Assembly (NCBI GenBank): GCA_035533755.1
Contig: DATLTC010000067.1
Coordinates: 62,001 to 126,000 of the forward strand
Length of the DNA stretch: 64,000 nucleotides
DNA from: Gemmatimonadaceae bacterium
GTDB lineage: Bacteria; Gemmatimonadota; Gemmatimonadetes; Gemmatimonadales; Gemmatimonadaceae
Direction: 5' to 3'
In this document: positions 41,864 through 51,251 of the stretch, piece by piece
How positions within the stretch are numbered: position 1 is the stretch's first letter
Layout of the letters: the number at the start of each line of letters is the position of its first letter
The notes under the pieces: model-generated
What the model was told of the DNA's origin: nothing
Database searches by the model: none
What the model saw: the letters and a program-made list of their open reading frames with translations, nothing else
Made by a program: the position numbers and the translations under genes

Positions 41864-43810
41864 CTACCGCTTCACCACCGAGATCTGCACCTCCGAGGGG
41901 TACATCGCCGAGTGGTGCACCGCGTTGTGCGCCACGAGCCCCGTGGCCTCGTCGTAGTTGTGCCCGCCGGTATTCAGATTGCGGTCGAACCGCGGGAAGT
42001 TGCTGCTCGACACCTCCAGGCGAATGCGGTGGCCCGCGGGAAAGTAGTTGCTCGTGTTCATGGGGCTCAACGCCACCTTGTACACCTTGCCCGGCTGCAT
42101 CCACACTTGCTTGTCGTACCCCTCGCGATAGCGCACGCGCTGGATGGTCTCGTCCAGGTTGTACGCCGTGCCGTCGGGATACACGTCGATCAGCTTCACC
42201 GTGAAGTCGGTGTCCTTGCGATCCGACGACACGTACAGCGTGACCTCGATCGGCCCGCTGACCTCGGTGTTCTCGGCGAGCGGATCGGTGCTGTACACCA
42301 GGATGTCGTTGCGCGCTTCCATCTTGCGCTGGTCGAACGCGCCGCCCTGCACCGCGTTGCCCGTGCAGCACACGTTGCCGCCGTACGACGGCACCGGGTT
42401 CATCGGATCGTACACGAAGCCGTCCGGCCGGTCGGCCGCCGGCGCCTTGGCCACCAGGCGGCCGTCGCCGTTGAGCGAGTTCGCGGCGCCGCCGCTGGCC
42501 AGGTAGTACGTCTCCATCCGCGCGCCGCGCGGCGGCCAGGTATCCGACGTCTGCCACTTGTTGAGCCCCATCGTGAAGTAGCGCACCCGGGGCAGCGTGT
42601 CGAGCAACCCGTTGTTCTCTCCCTTCAGGAAATGGTCGAACCAGCCGTAGGTGAGCGCGTCGTAGTCCAGGCGCGCGTCGCCCATGTTCCGCTCGCCCAC
42701 CACGGTCTGGGCCGTGGCGCGCTTGTAGCTGCAGTGGAGCGTGGGGGCGATCACCGCGTACTGCTCCCGGGCCACGGCGGGAGACGCCACCTGCTGGGCG
42801 TGGTGGAACATCGCCAGGTTCGGCCCGATCGACACGTCGTACCACGACATGAAGTACAGCGCCGGCACGTTGAACGGCATGTTGTCGTGATAGAGCCCGC
42901 CCTTGTACCATGCCGGATCGTTGGGCGCGCGCTCGATCATCGCGCCGCCGGTGGGCACCGGCATCGTGTCGGCGAAGATCCCGCGCGGACCGTCCACCGC
43001 CTTGATGATGTCCATCTCGGGCAGATGCCAGAGCGCCTTGGCCCAGTCCACGAGCGGGGGCTGCTGCGCCAGATCGAACGCGCGCGACGCCTGGATCAGA
43101 TCGTGGGCCGACGTGCCGGCCGGGAACATCGGCCGCACCTGATTCTGCTCGCCGTACAGCCAGGCGATGAACAGCATCTGCACCGCGCCGCCGCGATACC
43201 AGTTGCCCTGCTCGAAGTACGGCGCCACCCGCCCCACGCCGGCGCCGAAGCCCTGCGGATTGATCGCCGCCAGCGCCGGGTTCCCCACCGACGCCACGCC
43301 CATCTGCCACTCCGCCGTGGACGAGCAGCCCACCAGCCCCACCTTGCCGTTGGACCATGGCTGGTTCGCGATCCACGAGATCGCGTCGTCGCCGTCGGTG
43401 AGCGGCGGGCCGAGGATGTCGTAGTTGCCCTCGGAGAAGAAGTGCCCGCGCTCATTCTGCTCCACGTACGCGTAGCCGCGTTTCACCGCGTCGTACACGG
43501 CCGTCATGTCGCTCGGCGCCCCGAGTTTCACGTCCCAGTAGTTGAAGTTGTACGGCGTGCGCACGAAGATCGTGCCCACGCGCCCGCCGTCCTTCGGCAC
43601 GTAGACGTCGGTGGCCAGACGCGTGCCGTCGCGCATCGGCACCATGAGCTTGCGGTGGATGGTCGCGATCGATTCGAGCGCCTGCTCGGTCTTCTGGCGC
43701 TGCGCGATCAGCGCCGTGTTGGGATTGGCCTGCGCGCGCAGGACGAGCGGGCACGCGAACAACAGCGCGCCGGCCGCCGCGAATGCCGCGAGGCGCATGG
43801 GTTTCCGCAT
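41864..43810 (-). CDS. CocE/NonD family hydrolase (X-Pro dipeptidyl-peptidase S15-like), exported
   Basis: 648 residues from the ATG at 43810 (GGAG eight nt upstream). Signal peptide ([20 protein letters not shown]) first. The alpha/beta hydrolase domain has [20 protein letters not shown], the oxyanion-side motif TPYNFNYW and [13 protein letters not shown] with the G-x-S nucleophile; the C-terminal jelly-roll has [20 protein letters not shown] and ends with [19 protein letters not shown], both typical of the family. Members cleave X-Pro peptides, glutaryl-amides or esters. Periplasmic peptide degradation alongside the prolyl oligopeptidase is plausible. Confidence 0.92.
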   Translation of the reverse strand: MRKPMRLAAFAAAGALLFACPLVLRAQANPNTALIAQRQKTEQALESIATIHRKLMVPMRDGTRLATDVYVPKDGGRVGTIFVRTPYNFNYWDVKLGAPSDMTAVYDAVKRGYAYVEQNERGHFFSEGNYDILGPPLTDGDDAISWIANQPWSNGKVGLVGCSSTAEWQMGVASVGNPALAAINPQGFGAGVGRVAPYFEQGNWYRGGAVQMLFIAWLYGEQNQVRPMFPAGTSAHDLIQASRAFDLAQQPPLVDWAKALWHLPEMDIIKAVDGPRGIFADTMPVPTGGAMIERAPNDPAWYKGGLYHDNMPFNVPALYFMSWYDVSIGPNLAMFHHAQQVASPAVAREQYAVIAPTLHCSYKRATAQTVVGERNMGDARLDYDALTYGWFDHFLKGENNGLLDTLPRVRYFTMGLNKWQTSDTWPPRGARMETYYLASGGAANSLNGDGRLVAKAPAADRPDGFVYDPMNPVPSYGGNVCCTGNAVQGGAFDQRKMEARNDILVYSTDPLAENTEVSGPIEVTLYVSSDRKDTDFTVKLIDVYPDGTAYNLDETIQRVRYREGYDKQVWMQPGKVYKVALSPMNTSNYFPAGHRIRLEVSSSNFPRFDRNLNTGGHNYDEATGLVAHNAVHHSAMYPSEVQISVVKR

Positions 43811-43949
43811 GGGGGGTGCTCCAGGATCTGGACGTGGGGTGTCGCGAGCCCGGCCGGGAATGCGCGAGCTCGCCGCCCAGGATCATGCGCGCCGAACCAC
43901 GGTCCCGCCAGCGCCGGGCGCGAACGGCGCCGCCTCGCCATCTTCAAGG

Positions 43950-45809
43950 ATGACCGCTACCACCGCCGGCGTCGTCTCCTTCTATAGGAACAGCGCCGCC
44001 ACGCTCCGCGCCCGTCGCGCCGTCCAATCGCGCCTCGTCGATCGCCTGGGTAACGGCCGCCTCGCCGCCTTCGGCCTCGCGCTCCTGCTCGCGGCCCGAT
44101 GGGCCACCGCGTCCGGTGGGCGGACTGCCTGGCTCGCCGCCGCGATCGCCGTCACCCTGGGGTTCGTGGCGCTCGTCTGGTGGAGCAACCGCGCCAAGGC
44201 GGAGCTCCAACGCACCGACGATCTCGTCACGCTCGCCGACGAGGGCGCCCACCGCGCCGCGCGCCACTGGAGCGAACTCCCCGTGCGCGACTGGGAGCCG
44301 GCGCCCGCGTCCCATCCGTACGCCGTGGACCTCGACCTGTTCGGCACAGCCTCGCTGGCTCAGCTGCTGCCGCCCATGAGCTCGGCGCCGGGACGCACCA
44401 CGCTCCGCTCATGGCTCGTGGCGCCCGCCGCGCCGGCCGTGGTCGAGGAGCGCCAACTCGCCGTGGCGGAGCTGGCGCGGGATTCCGCCTTCCGCGACGA
44501 ACTCGCGCGGCGCGGCATGCGCATCACGTCATCGGCCCAGTCGCTGGCCGAGCTCGAGGCGTGGGCGCGGAGCGACGGATGGCTGCGTGGGCGCCCCGGG
44601 CTGCTCGCGGCGACGATCGCCATTCCGTGCGCCACGCTGGGACTGGCGGCCGCGCAGCTCGCCGGCGCCGTGGCCCACTCGTACTGGATCGCGCCCGCGC
44701 TCATCGGCTGGGCGCTCACCGCGCGCCACGGCAAGGCATTCGCCGGGAGCTTCGCGCCCGTGGTGGGACGCTCCAACACGCTCCGCCGCTACGCGCAGAT
44801 GGCGCACCTGGTGAGCGAGACGCGGTTCACCGGGCCCGCGCTCACCGGCCTCCAGGCGCGCCTCGCCGCGGGACCGCGGCCCGCGCACGCGAGCATGCGC
44901 GCCCTCACCGCGCTCGCCGACTGCAGCGAGTTGCGGCTGTCGCCCATGCTCTACGTGATCGTGAACACGCTCACCCTCTGGGATTTTCACGTGGTCCACC
45001 TGCTGGAGCGGTGGCAGAAGGCGTCGGGCCGCCACGTGGGCCAGTGGCTGGGGGCACTCGGCGAGATCGAGAGCTTGTCGGCGCTGGCCACCGTGGCCCA
45101 CGACAATCCCGACTGGACCTTCCCGCGCCTCGACGCCGGCGCGCCGGTGATCCTCGAGGCCAGGGCGCTGGGGCATCCGCTCCTGTCCGACGACGAAGGG
45201 GTGCGCAACGACGTGACGGTGGGCCCGGCCGGCACCATCCTCGTGGTCACCGGCTCCAATATGGCGGGCAAGAGCACGCTGCTGCGATCGATCGGCCTCA
45301 ACCTGGTGCTCAGCCAGGCGGGCTCCGTGGTCTGCGCGCGCGAGCTGCGGCATCCGCCGGCGATCCTGCACACGAGCATGCGGGTGCAGGATTCGCTGGC
45401 CCGCGGCGTGAGCTACTTCATGGCCGAGCTGGAGCGGCTCAAGTCGGTGGTCGACGCCGCCGACGCCGTGCCGCCGCAGGCCCCGCGCGTGCTGGTGTAC
45501 CTGCTGGACGAGATCCTCCACGGCACCAATTCGGCCGAGCGCACGATCGCGGCCCGCCACGTGCTCACCCATCTCGCGGCCAGCGGAGCCATCGGCGCCG
45601 TCTCCACGCACGACCTGCAGCTGGTGGACGTGCCCGAACTCGCCGCGGTGGCCCGGCACGTGCACTTCCAGGAGACGTTCTCGCGGACGGATGGGGTGGC
45701 ATCCATGAGCTTCGACTACCGGCTGCGCCCCGGCAAAGCCACCTCGAGTAACGCCCTCAAGCTCCTGGAACTGGTCGGGCTTCTTGTGCCACCATATGAC
45801 AACAGTTGA
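43950..45809 (+). CDS. Membrane-anchored MutS-like ATPase lacking mismatch-recognition domains
   Basis: About 619 residues (start at ATG 43950 is uncertain; no well-spaced ribosome site). Two hydrophobic pairs are visible near the N-terminus (GLALLLAARWATASG and AWLAAAIAVTLGFVALVWW) and another at about 220-255. A core-like helical region follows, then the MutS ATPase: Walker A GSNMAGKSTLLRSIG (about 435-449), VQDSLARGVSYFMAELERLK, Walker B VLVYLLDEILHGTNSAER and STHDLQLVD. Domains I-III of true MutS (including the F-x-E mismatch reader) are absent. This subgroup is widespread but its role is unknown; mismatch repair should not be assumed. The stop codon lies inside the -35 box of the next promoter. 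Confidence 0.88.
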   Translation: MTATTAGVVSFYRNSAATLRARRAVQSRLVDRLGNGRLAAFGLALLLAARWATASGGRTAWLAAAIAVTLGFVALVWWSNRAKAELQRTDDLVTLADEGAHRAARHWSELPVRDWEPAPASHPYAVDLDLFGTASLAQLLPPMSSAPGRTTLRSWLVAPAAPAVVEERQLAVAELARDSAFRDELARRGMRITSSAQSLAELEAWARSDGWLRGRPGLLAATIAIPCATLGLAAAQLAGAVAHSYWIAPALIGWALTARHGKAFAGSFAPVVGRSNTLRRYAQMAHLVSETRFTGPALTGLQARLAAGPRPAHASMRALTALADCSELRLSPMLYVIVNTLTLWDFHVVHLLERWQKASGRHVGQWLGALGEIESLSALATVAHDNPDWTFPRLDAGAPVILEARALGHPLLSDDEGVRNDVTVGPAGTILVVTGSNMAGKSTLLRSIGLNLVLSQAGSVVCARELRHPPAILHTSMRVQDSLARGVSYFMAELERLKSVVDAADAVPPQAPRVLVYLLDEILHGTNSAERTIAARHVLTHLAASGAIGAVSTHDLQLVDVPELAAVARHVHFQETFSRTDGVASMSFDYRLRPGKATSSNALKLLELVGLLVPPYDNS

Positions 45810-45845
45810 CAATCGGGTCTATTCGAGGCCATAATTCTCTCGAAT
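45806..45845 (+). promoter_or_regulatory. Promoter and dyad operator of the HTH-EIIA / Ehr-like operon
   Basis: TTGACA (45806-45811, a perfect -35) and CATAAT (45830-45835) are 18 nt apart. A perfect 7-bp inverted repeat ATTCGAG (45821-45827) and CTCGAAT (45839-45845) with an 11-nt centre lies exactly over the -10 box and the expected start site. A protein bound there would block RNA polymerase. The downstream genes encode HTH proteins that could be the binders. The -35 box contains the TGA stop of the MutS-like gene. Confidence 0.6.
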
Positions 45846-45852
45846 CTGTCCA

Positions 45853-46569
45853 TTGGTTGCCACGCTGACCGACCTGCTCAGCCCCAAACAGCTCGCCGAA
45901 TATCTCCAGCTTTCCCAGCGCACCGTGTACCGGCTGCTGGAGCGCGGAGACCTGCCCGCCGTGAAGGTGGGCGGCCAGTGGCGCTTTCGAAAAGCCATCG
46001 TGGACGAGTGGCTCGACGTCAACATGCAGCGCCTGGACACCGCGTCGCTGCATGCCCTGGAGAGCGACGACGAATCGGGCCCCCGCGCCCTCAGCATTGC
46101 CGGTCTGATCGCGTCCGGCAATGCGCGCATCGACGTTCCGGCCGGTTCGCGCGACGGGGTCGTGCGCGCGTTCCTGGGTGAGGTGAGCTTTCCGGAGCCG
46201 GTGTCGGTGGACCTCGTGTGCGAGCGGGTGCTGGAGCGCGAGCGGCTGTGCAGCACGGCGGCGTCGGGAGGGGTGGCGCTGCTGCACACCCCGCGCAGCC
46301 GCCCGCGCGTGCTCAACGCCCACGACCTCGTGGCCATCGGACGCATCCAGTCACCGGTGGACTTCGGCGCCCTCGACGGGACGCCCACGCACACGCTCAT
46401 CCTGCTGCTCGCGCGGAGCGAGCGCGACCAGTTGGCGCTGCTCGCCAAGCTCACGCGGCTCTGCCAGGAGCCCGGCTTCCTGGCCCAGCTGCACGACACA
46501 CGCACCGCCGATGACGTGATCGCGCTGGTGCGCGCGACCGAATCCCGCATCTTCGTCTCCACCCACTGA
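45853..46569 (+). CDS. Excisionase-type HTH fused to a PTS EIIA-like domain (regulator 1)
   Basis: 238 residues from a TTG at 45853, the only start that keeps the whole domain and follows the promoter. The N-terminal 60 residues are a MerR/excisionase-type winged HTH: LLSPKQLAEYLQLSQRTVYR and KVGGQWRFRKAIVDEWL. After a linker there is an EIIA-2/PtsN-like domain (about 90-235). The position of the phosphorylated His is kept (His 145 in VALLHTPRS), though the usual GSTGIG segment before it has drifted to CSTAASGG. EIIA-Ntr proteins sense phosphoryl flow and regulate by protein contact; here the domain is fused to a DNA-binding module. It is the first gene of the cluster and probably controls it. 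Confidence 0.85.
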   Translation: MVATLTDLLSPKQLAEYLQLSQRTVYRLLERGDLPAVKVGGQWRFRKAIVDEWLDVNMQRLDTASLHALESDDESGPRALSIAGLIASGNARIDVPAGSRDGVVRAFLGEVSFPEPVSVDLVCERVLERERLCSTAASGGVALLHTPRSRPRVLNAHDLVAIGRIQSPVDFGALDGTPTHTLILLLARSERDQLALLAKLTRLCQEPGFLAQLHDTRTADDVIALVRATESRIFVSTH

Positions 46570-46589
46570 CGGCTCCCGTTCACCCCGCC

Positions 46590-47285
46590 ATGCAACTCAC
46601 GCTTCGCCAGGTCGCGTCGTACCTCGACGTCCCGGACTCCACGGTGCGCCACTGGATCACCAGTCGCGACCTGCCGGCGCACCGGGTGAACGAGCGTCTG
46701 TACTGCAACGCGATCGAACTCTGGGAGTGGGCGGTGGAGCACGGCGTCCCGGTGTCGAAGAGTCTGCTGGAGCAGGCGCAGCGCGCGCCCGACGCCGTGC
46801 CCCCGCTGTCCACGCTGATCGCCGAAGGGGGCGTGCACCGCGACGTGCCCGGCGCGACCAAGGCCGAGGTGCTGCGCCAAGTGGTCGCGCGGCTTCCGCT
46901 GCCCGACGATGTGGACCGCGAGTTCCTGATCAGCGTGCTCGAGGCCCGCGAGGCCATGGGCTCCACGGGCATCGGCGACGGCATCGCCATTCCGCACGTC
47001 CGCAATCCGATTCTCCTGCACGTGGCGCGCTCGTTCGTGGCCGCGTGCCTGCTCACGCATCCCGTGGAGTTCGACGCCGTGGACGGCAAGCCCGTCCACG
47101 CGCTGTTCCTCGTGGTGAGTGCCACGGTGCCGGCGCACCTGCGCATTCTCGCGCAACTCGGCTACACGCTGCGCGACCCCGAGCTGCGGCGCCTGCTCAG
47201 CACGGCCGCGCCCACGGCGGCCATTCTCGAGCGGATCGCCGCCGTCGAGGCGTCCACGTCCACGCCGTCGCGCGCCAACGGATGA
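46590..47285 (+). CDS. HTH fused to a PTS EIIA-Ntr-like domain (regulator 2)
   Basis: 231 residues, starting 20 nt after regulator 1. The HTH is LTLRQVASYLDVPDSTVRHW followed by DLPAHRVNERLYCNAIELWE. The EIIA domain is better conserved than in regulator 1: EAREAMGSTGIGDGIAIPHV has the canonical segment and the phosphorylatable His 136. The two are clearly paralogous in layout but diverged. One may respond to phosphorylation and the other not, which is an inference from the degree of motif conservation. A membrane complex operon starts 4 nt downstream, so regulation of that complex is the simplest reading. Confidence 0.87.
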   Translation: MQLTLRQVASYLDVPDSTVRHWITSRDLPAHRVNERLYCNAIELWEWAVEHGVPVSKSLLEQAQRAPDAVPPLSTLIAEGGVHRDVPGATKAEVLRQVVARLPLPDDVDREFLISVLEAREAMGSTGIGDGIAIPHVRNPILLHVARSFVAACLLTHPVEFDAVDGKPVHALFLVVSATVPAHLRILAQLGYTLRDPELRRLLSTAAPTAAILERIAAVEASTSTPSRANG

Positions 47286-47289
47286 CCCC

Positions 47290-49290
47290 GTGATCGCGCT
47301 CGGAATCGCCGCCGCGTGCTGGACGCTGGGCGCGGGCGCCGCACTCGCCTTCCGGCGCCGCGCGATCGGCGCATCGCTCGGAGCGGCCGGCGCCGTGGTC
47401 GGTGGCGTGGCCGCGGCCGAAGCCGCGGTGCGCGCGCTCGGCGCGCCGGCGGGGCTGCACTGGTCCATGCCATGGAGCGTGCCCGGCGGCGCCGTCGCGC
47501 TCCGGCTGGATGCGCTGGCCGCGGCGTTCCTGCTCCCCGTGGCCGTGGTGGGCGCCGCGTGCGCCCTCTATGGCGTGGCCTACCTGCGCCACCACGCCGG
47601 CCGTGGCCACGGCGGCGCGTCGATGGCCGCCTACAATCTGCTGCTGCTGGCGATGGCGCTCGTGGTCACAGCCGACAACCTGGTGCTGCTCATCGTGGCG
47701 TGGGAGCTGATGACGCTCAGCTCGTGGGCGCTGGTGGTGAGCGATCACGATCAACGGTCGGTGCGCGCCGCGGGGCTGCAGTACCTCGTGGCCGGCCACC
47801 TGGCAACGGCCGCGCTGCTGCTGTTCGCCCTCCTGTTCGCCACCGCCACCGGCGGCTACGCCATCGCGCCGCTGGGCCCCGCAACCACGGCGAACGCCGG
47901 CCTGCTGTTCACGCTCGCCCTGATCGGCTTCGGCACCAAGGCCGGCCTCGTCCCGCTGCACGTCTGGCTCCCCGACGCGCATCCCGCGGCCCCATCGCAC
48001 GCGTCGGCGCTCATGTCGGCGGTGATGATCACGATGGGGTTCTACGGATTGGCGCGATTCATCCCGCTGCTTGGCGCGCCGGCGCTCTGGTGGGCGTACA
48101 CGCTGATGGGATTGGGCGCGGTGGGCGCGGTGGCCGGCATCGCCTTCTCCATCGCGCAGCGCGATGTGAAGCGCGCGCTCGCATATTCCACCGTCGAGAA
48201 TGCCGGTCTCGTGGCCCTCGCCATGGGGGTCGGCGTGCTGGCCACGGTGCTGCACCGCCCGGTGCTGGCCGGGCTCGCGTGGGGCGCCGCGCTGCTCCAT
48301 CTGTGGAATCACGCGCTGGCCAAGAGCCTGCTCTTTCTGGGATTCGGCGCCGCGGCGCAGCGCGCGGGCAGCCGCGACCTCGACGCGATGGGCGGCCTGC
48401 TGGCCCGATGGCCGGTGGTGGGCGGCACGCTCGTGCTCGGCGCCGCGGCCATCGCGTCGCTGCCGGGGCTCAACGTGTTCACCAGCGAATGGCTGTTGTT
48501 GCGCGCGCTGCTGGCCGGCGCGCTCGACCTCAGCGGCGTGAACCGGATCGCGCTCCTGGGCGGGATCCTCGCCGTGGCGTTCACGGGCGCGCTCGCGGCG
48601 GCCGCGTTCGCGCGCCTGGTCGGCGTGGGACTGCTTGGAACGCCGCGCACCGCGGGCGCGGCCAACGCCGCGCCCCCCGAACGCGCCATGCGCCTGCCGA
48701 TCGTCGCCCTCGGCGCCGGCTGCGTGCTCGTGGCCGCGATGCCCCATCTCGCGCTGGGCGCGCTCGCGCCCGCCGTGCGCGTGGTGGCGCCGGCGGCCGA
48801 CCTCGGCGCCGCGGAGGCCATGCTCCGGCCCATCGCGCTGCTGCTCCCGCTGCTCGCCGCGATCGTCCTCCTCACGCTCGGCCTGCGCGCCGTGGCCACG
48901 CGCCGAGCGATGGCGCGCCGCGGGCCCACGTGGGGATGCGGCTACCCCGCGCCCACGGCCGCGATGCAGTACACGTCCACCTCGTTCGGCGGGGCGCTCA
49001 CCAACGTCCTGCAACCGCTGCTCCACGTCGAGACGCGGCGCCAGATGGTTGCCCGCCAACTCCCCATCACCGGAGAGCGCGCGGTGTGGCCGCTGTCGGC
49101 GTCGTGGGCGTCGTCCACCGCCGACCGCGTACTGGAGCGACTCTACACGCCGGCGTTCGCGAGCATCGCGCGCGCCGCGCAGCGGCTGCGTTCCCTGCAC
49201 CGCGCGCGCGTGACCACGTCGCTGGTCTACATGGTCGTGGTGGTGGTCGTGCTGTTGGGCCTGCTCGTGCTGCCCGGACTCAACCGATGA
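47290..49290 (+). CDS. Antiporter-like membrane subunit, HyfB/NuoL type (first copy)
   Basis: 666 residues from a GTG 4 nt after regulator 2. About 16 hydrophobic segments. The proton-channel residues of the family are present: the Glu in LIVAWELMTLSSW, the Lys in GFGTKAGLVPLHVWLPDAHP, the Lys in AQRDVKRALAYSTVENAG and the His/Lys of HLWNHALAKSLLFLG. Length and C-terminal extension match hydrogenase-4 component B (HyfB) rather than NuoL. It should pump protons or sodium ions as part of a membrane arm. A close relative follows immediately. Confidence 0.92.
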   Translation: MIALGIAAACWTLGAGAALAFRRRAIGASLGAAGAVVGGVAAAEAAVRALGAPAGLHWSMPWSVPGGAVALRLDALAAAFLLPVAVVGAACALYGVAYLRHHAGRGHGGASMAAYNLLLLAMALVVTADNLVLLIVAWELMTLSSWALVVSDHDQRSVRAAGLQYLVAGHLATAALLLFALLFATATGGYAIAPLGPATTANAGLLFTLALIGFGTKAGLVPLHVWLPDAHPAAPSHASALMSAVMITMGFYGLARFIPLLGAPALWWAYTLMGLGAVGAVAGIAFSIAQRDVKRALAYSTVENAGLVALAMGVGVLATVLHRPVLAGLAWGAALLHLWNHALAKSLLFLGFGAAAQRAGSRDLDAMGGLLARWPVVGGTLVLGAAAIASLPGLNVFTSEWLLLRALLAGALDLSGVNRIALLGGILAVAFTGALAAAAFARLVGVGLLGTPRTAGAANAAPPERAMRLPIVALGAGCVLVAAMPHLALGALAPAVRVVAPAADLGAAEAMLRPIALLLPLLAAIVLLTLGLRAVATRRAMARRGPTWGCGYPAPTAAMQYTSTSFGGALTNVLQPLLHVETRRQMVARQLPITGERAVWPLSASWASSTADRVLERLYTPAFASIARAAQRLRSLHRARVTTSLVYMVVVVVVLLGLLVLPGLNR

Positions 49291-51251
49291 TCCTCGTGAC
49301 GTTGAGCGTCGTGCTCATGCTCATCGCGGGCGTGGCGGCCGTGGCGCTCTCGGCGCGGCGGGCGCTGGCCGAACGCGTGTTCCGCACGTGCCTCGTGGCC
49401 GGCGCGATCGCGGGATTGGTGCCGGCCCTTCGCGTCCTTGGCGGGGGGACGGTGGCCGACGTGTCCGTGGCCTCGCACGTGCCGGGCGGCCCGTGGGTGT
49501 TCGGGCTGGACAGTGTGTCGGCGGTGTTCCTGCTCGCGGTGCTGTTGGCCGGATCGGCCAGCGCGTTCTACGGCGTGACGTACCTGCGGCGCGACGCATC
49601 GCGCCGCGGCGTGGCCGTGCCGCACCTGCTGATGACCATGCTCCTCGCCGCGATGACCCTCGTCGTGGTGGCGCGGGCGGCGGTGCCGTTCCTGATCGCG
49701 TGGGAAGCGATGGCGCTCACCTCGTACGCGCTCATCGTCACCGACCACGACCGCGCCGAGAACCGCCGGGCGGGCATGCTGTACCTGGTGGCCACGCACG
49801 CCGGCACGCTGGCGCTGTTCGCGCTGTTCGCGGTGTGGGGGTCGGGCGGGGGCGACCTGTCGTTCGGGTCGCTGGCGGCGCATCCCCCCGTGGGCCCGGC
49901 GCAGGCCGCCGTGCTCGTGGCGGCGCTCGTGGGGTTCGGGATGAAGGCCGGCGTCGTGCCCCTGCACTTCTGGCTGCCCGAGGCGCACGCCGCGGCGCCG
50001 TCGCATGTATCGGCCGTGATGTCGGGCGTGGTGATCAAGATGGGGATCTACGGCCTGATGCGCGTGGGCATGCTGCTCGGCGTGCTGCCCGCGTGGTGGG
50101 GGTGGCTGCTCCTCGCGCTGGGCGCCGCGTCCGGCGTGCTGGGCGTGTTGTGGGCGCTGGCGCAGCACGATCTCAAGCGACTGCTCGCGTTTCACAGCGT
50201 GGAGAACATCGGGATCATCCTGCTCGGGCTCGGCGCCGGATCGCTGGGCGTGACGTACGACCATCCGCTCGTGGCCGTACTTGGATTCGCCGGCGCGGCG
50301 CTGCACACCTTGAATCACGCGCTGTTCAAGTCCCTGCTCTTTCTGGCCGCCGGGTCGGTGGCGCATGCCACCGGTACGCGCGAGATCGACCGCTTGGGCG
50401 GCCTGGCTCGGCGGATGCCGCGCACGGCGATCGCGTTCCTGATCGGCTCGGCGGCGATCGTGGGCCTCCCGCCGTTGAACGGCTTCCTGAGCGAGTGGCT
50501 CGTCTTCCGTTCGCTGCTGCAAGCCGGCCTCACGCCCGAGTCCCTGCGCATGGCGGTGCTGGCCGTGGCCGCGCTGGGGCTGATCGGCGCGCTGGCGTTG
50601 GCCTGCTTCGCCAAGGTGATGGGCGTGGTATTTCTGGGATCGCCGCGCGACGCGGGCGTGGCCGCGGCGCACGAATCGACGCCCGGGATGATGCAGCCGA
50701 TGGCGTTCCTCGCCGCGGCCTGCGCCGCGATCGGGCTGCTGCCGGCGCTGGTGCTGCCGCCGCTGTTCCGCGTCGGCGCGCTCGTGGCCGGCGCGTCCCT
50801 GCCCGGCGTGTGGACACTGGGCGTCGACCCGGCCGTCCGCACCATCACCTGGTTCACGGTCGCGCTCGCGGCGGCGCTCGCCGCCGCATGGGCGGCGCGA
50901 TCGCGGCTGCAGCGCCGCCGCGCATCGCGCGCCGCGGATACGTGGGGTTGCGGCTTCTCGCCCGTCACGCCGCGCATGCAGTACACCGCGTCGTCCTTCG
51001 CCACGCCCGTACTCGACGCCTATCGCGCCGTGGCGGGCGTGCGCGTGCACCGCACGGCCACCTCGTTCGCCACGCACGCCGTGGACCCGGTGCTCGACGC
51101 CGTGGTGCTGCCGGTGTGGCACGGCGTGCAGTCCGCGGCGGGCAGGGTTCGCCCGCTCCAACGCGGCCGGCTATCGCTCTACCTGATCTACATCGTGGCC
51201 GCGCTGGTGGGCGTGCTGCTGTACCTCGTGCGCTGGGGACGGGCCTCATGA
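49287..51251 (+). CDS. Antiporter-like membrane subunit, HyfB/NuoL type (second copy)
   Basis: 654 residues; the ATG overlaps the previous stop (ATGA). It keeps the same key motifs: FLIAWEAMALTSYALIV, GFGMKAGVVPLHFWLPEAHA, AQHDLKRLLAFHSVENIG and HTLNHALFKSLLFLAAGSVA. The two copies share the WGCGF/Y...MQYT motif near the C-terminus (WGCGFSPVTPRMQYT here), typical of HyfB-like proteins, and so arose by duplication. Two consecutive HyfB-like genes plus a HyfF-like gene give three potential ion-translocating modules. Confidence 0.92.
   Translation: MILVTLSVVLMLIAGVAAVALSARRALAERVFRTCLVAGAIAGLVPALRVLGGGTVADVSVASHVPGGPWVFGLDSVSAVFLLAVLLAGSASAFYGVTYLRRDASRRGVAVPHLLMTMLLAAMTLVVVARAAVPFLIAWEAMALTSYALIVTDHDRAENRRAGMLYLVATHAGTLALFALFAVWGSGGGDLSFGSLAAHPPVGPAQAAVLVAALVGFGMKAGVVPLHFWLPEAHAAAPSHVSAVMSGVVIKMGIYGLMRVGMLLGVLPAWWGWLLLALGAASGVLGVLWALAQHDLKRLLAFHSVENIGIILLGLGAGSLGVTYDHPLVAVLGFAGAALHTLNHALFKSLLFLAAGSVAHATGTREIDRLGGLARRMPRTAIAFLIGSAAIVGLPPLNGFLSEWLVFRSLLQAGLTPESLRMAVLAVAALGLIGALALACFAKVMGVVFLGSPRDAGVAAAHESTPGMMQPMAFLAAACAAIGLLPALVLPPLFRVGALVAGASLPGVWTLGVDPAVRTITWFTVALAAALAAAWAARSRLQRRRASRAADTWGCGFSPVTPRMQYTASSFATPVLDAYRAVAGVRVHRTATSFATHAVDPVLDAVVLPVWHGVQSAAGRVRPLQRGRLSLYLIYIVAALVGVLLYLVRWGRAS

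Noticed and set aside
43950-45809. Annotation as a DNA mismatch repair MutS
   Set aside because: Only the ATPase region and part of the core are present; mismatch-recognition domains are missing and membrane helices are present.
47316-51251. One continuous frame of 1,311 codons that would extend the second HyfB-like protein far upstream
   Set aside because: The upstream part is an out-of-frame reading of the first HyfB-like gene and has no membrane pattern. The ATG at 49287 overlapping the previous stop is the natural start.
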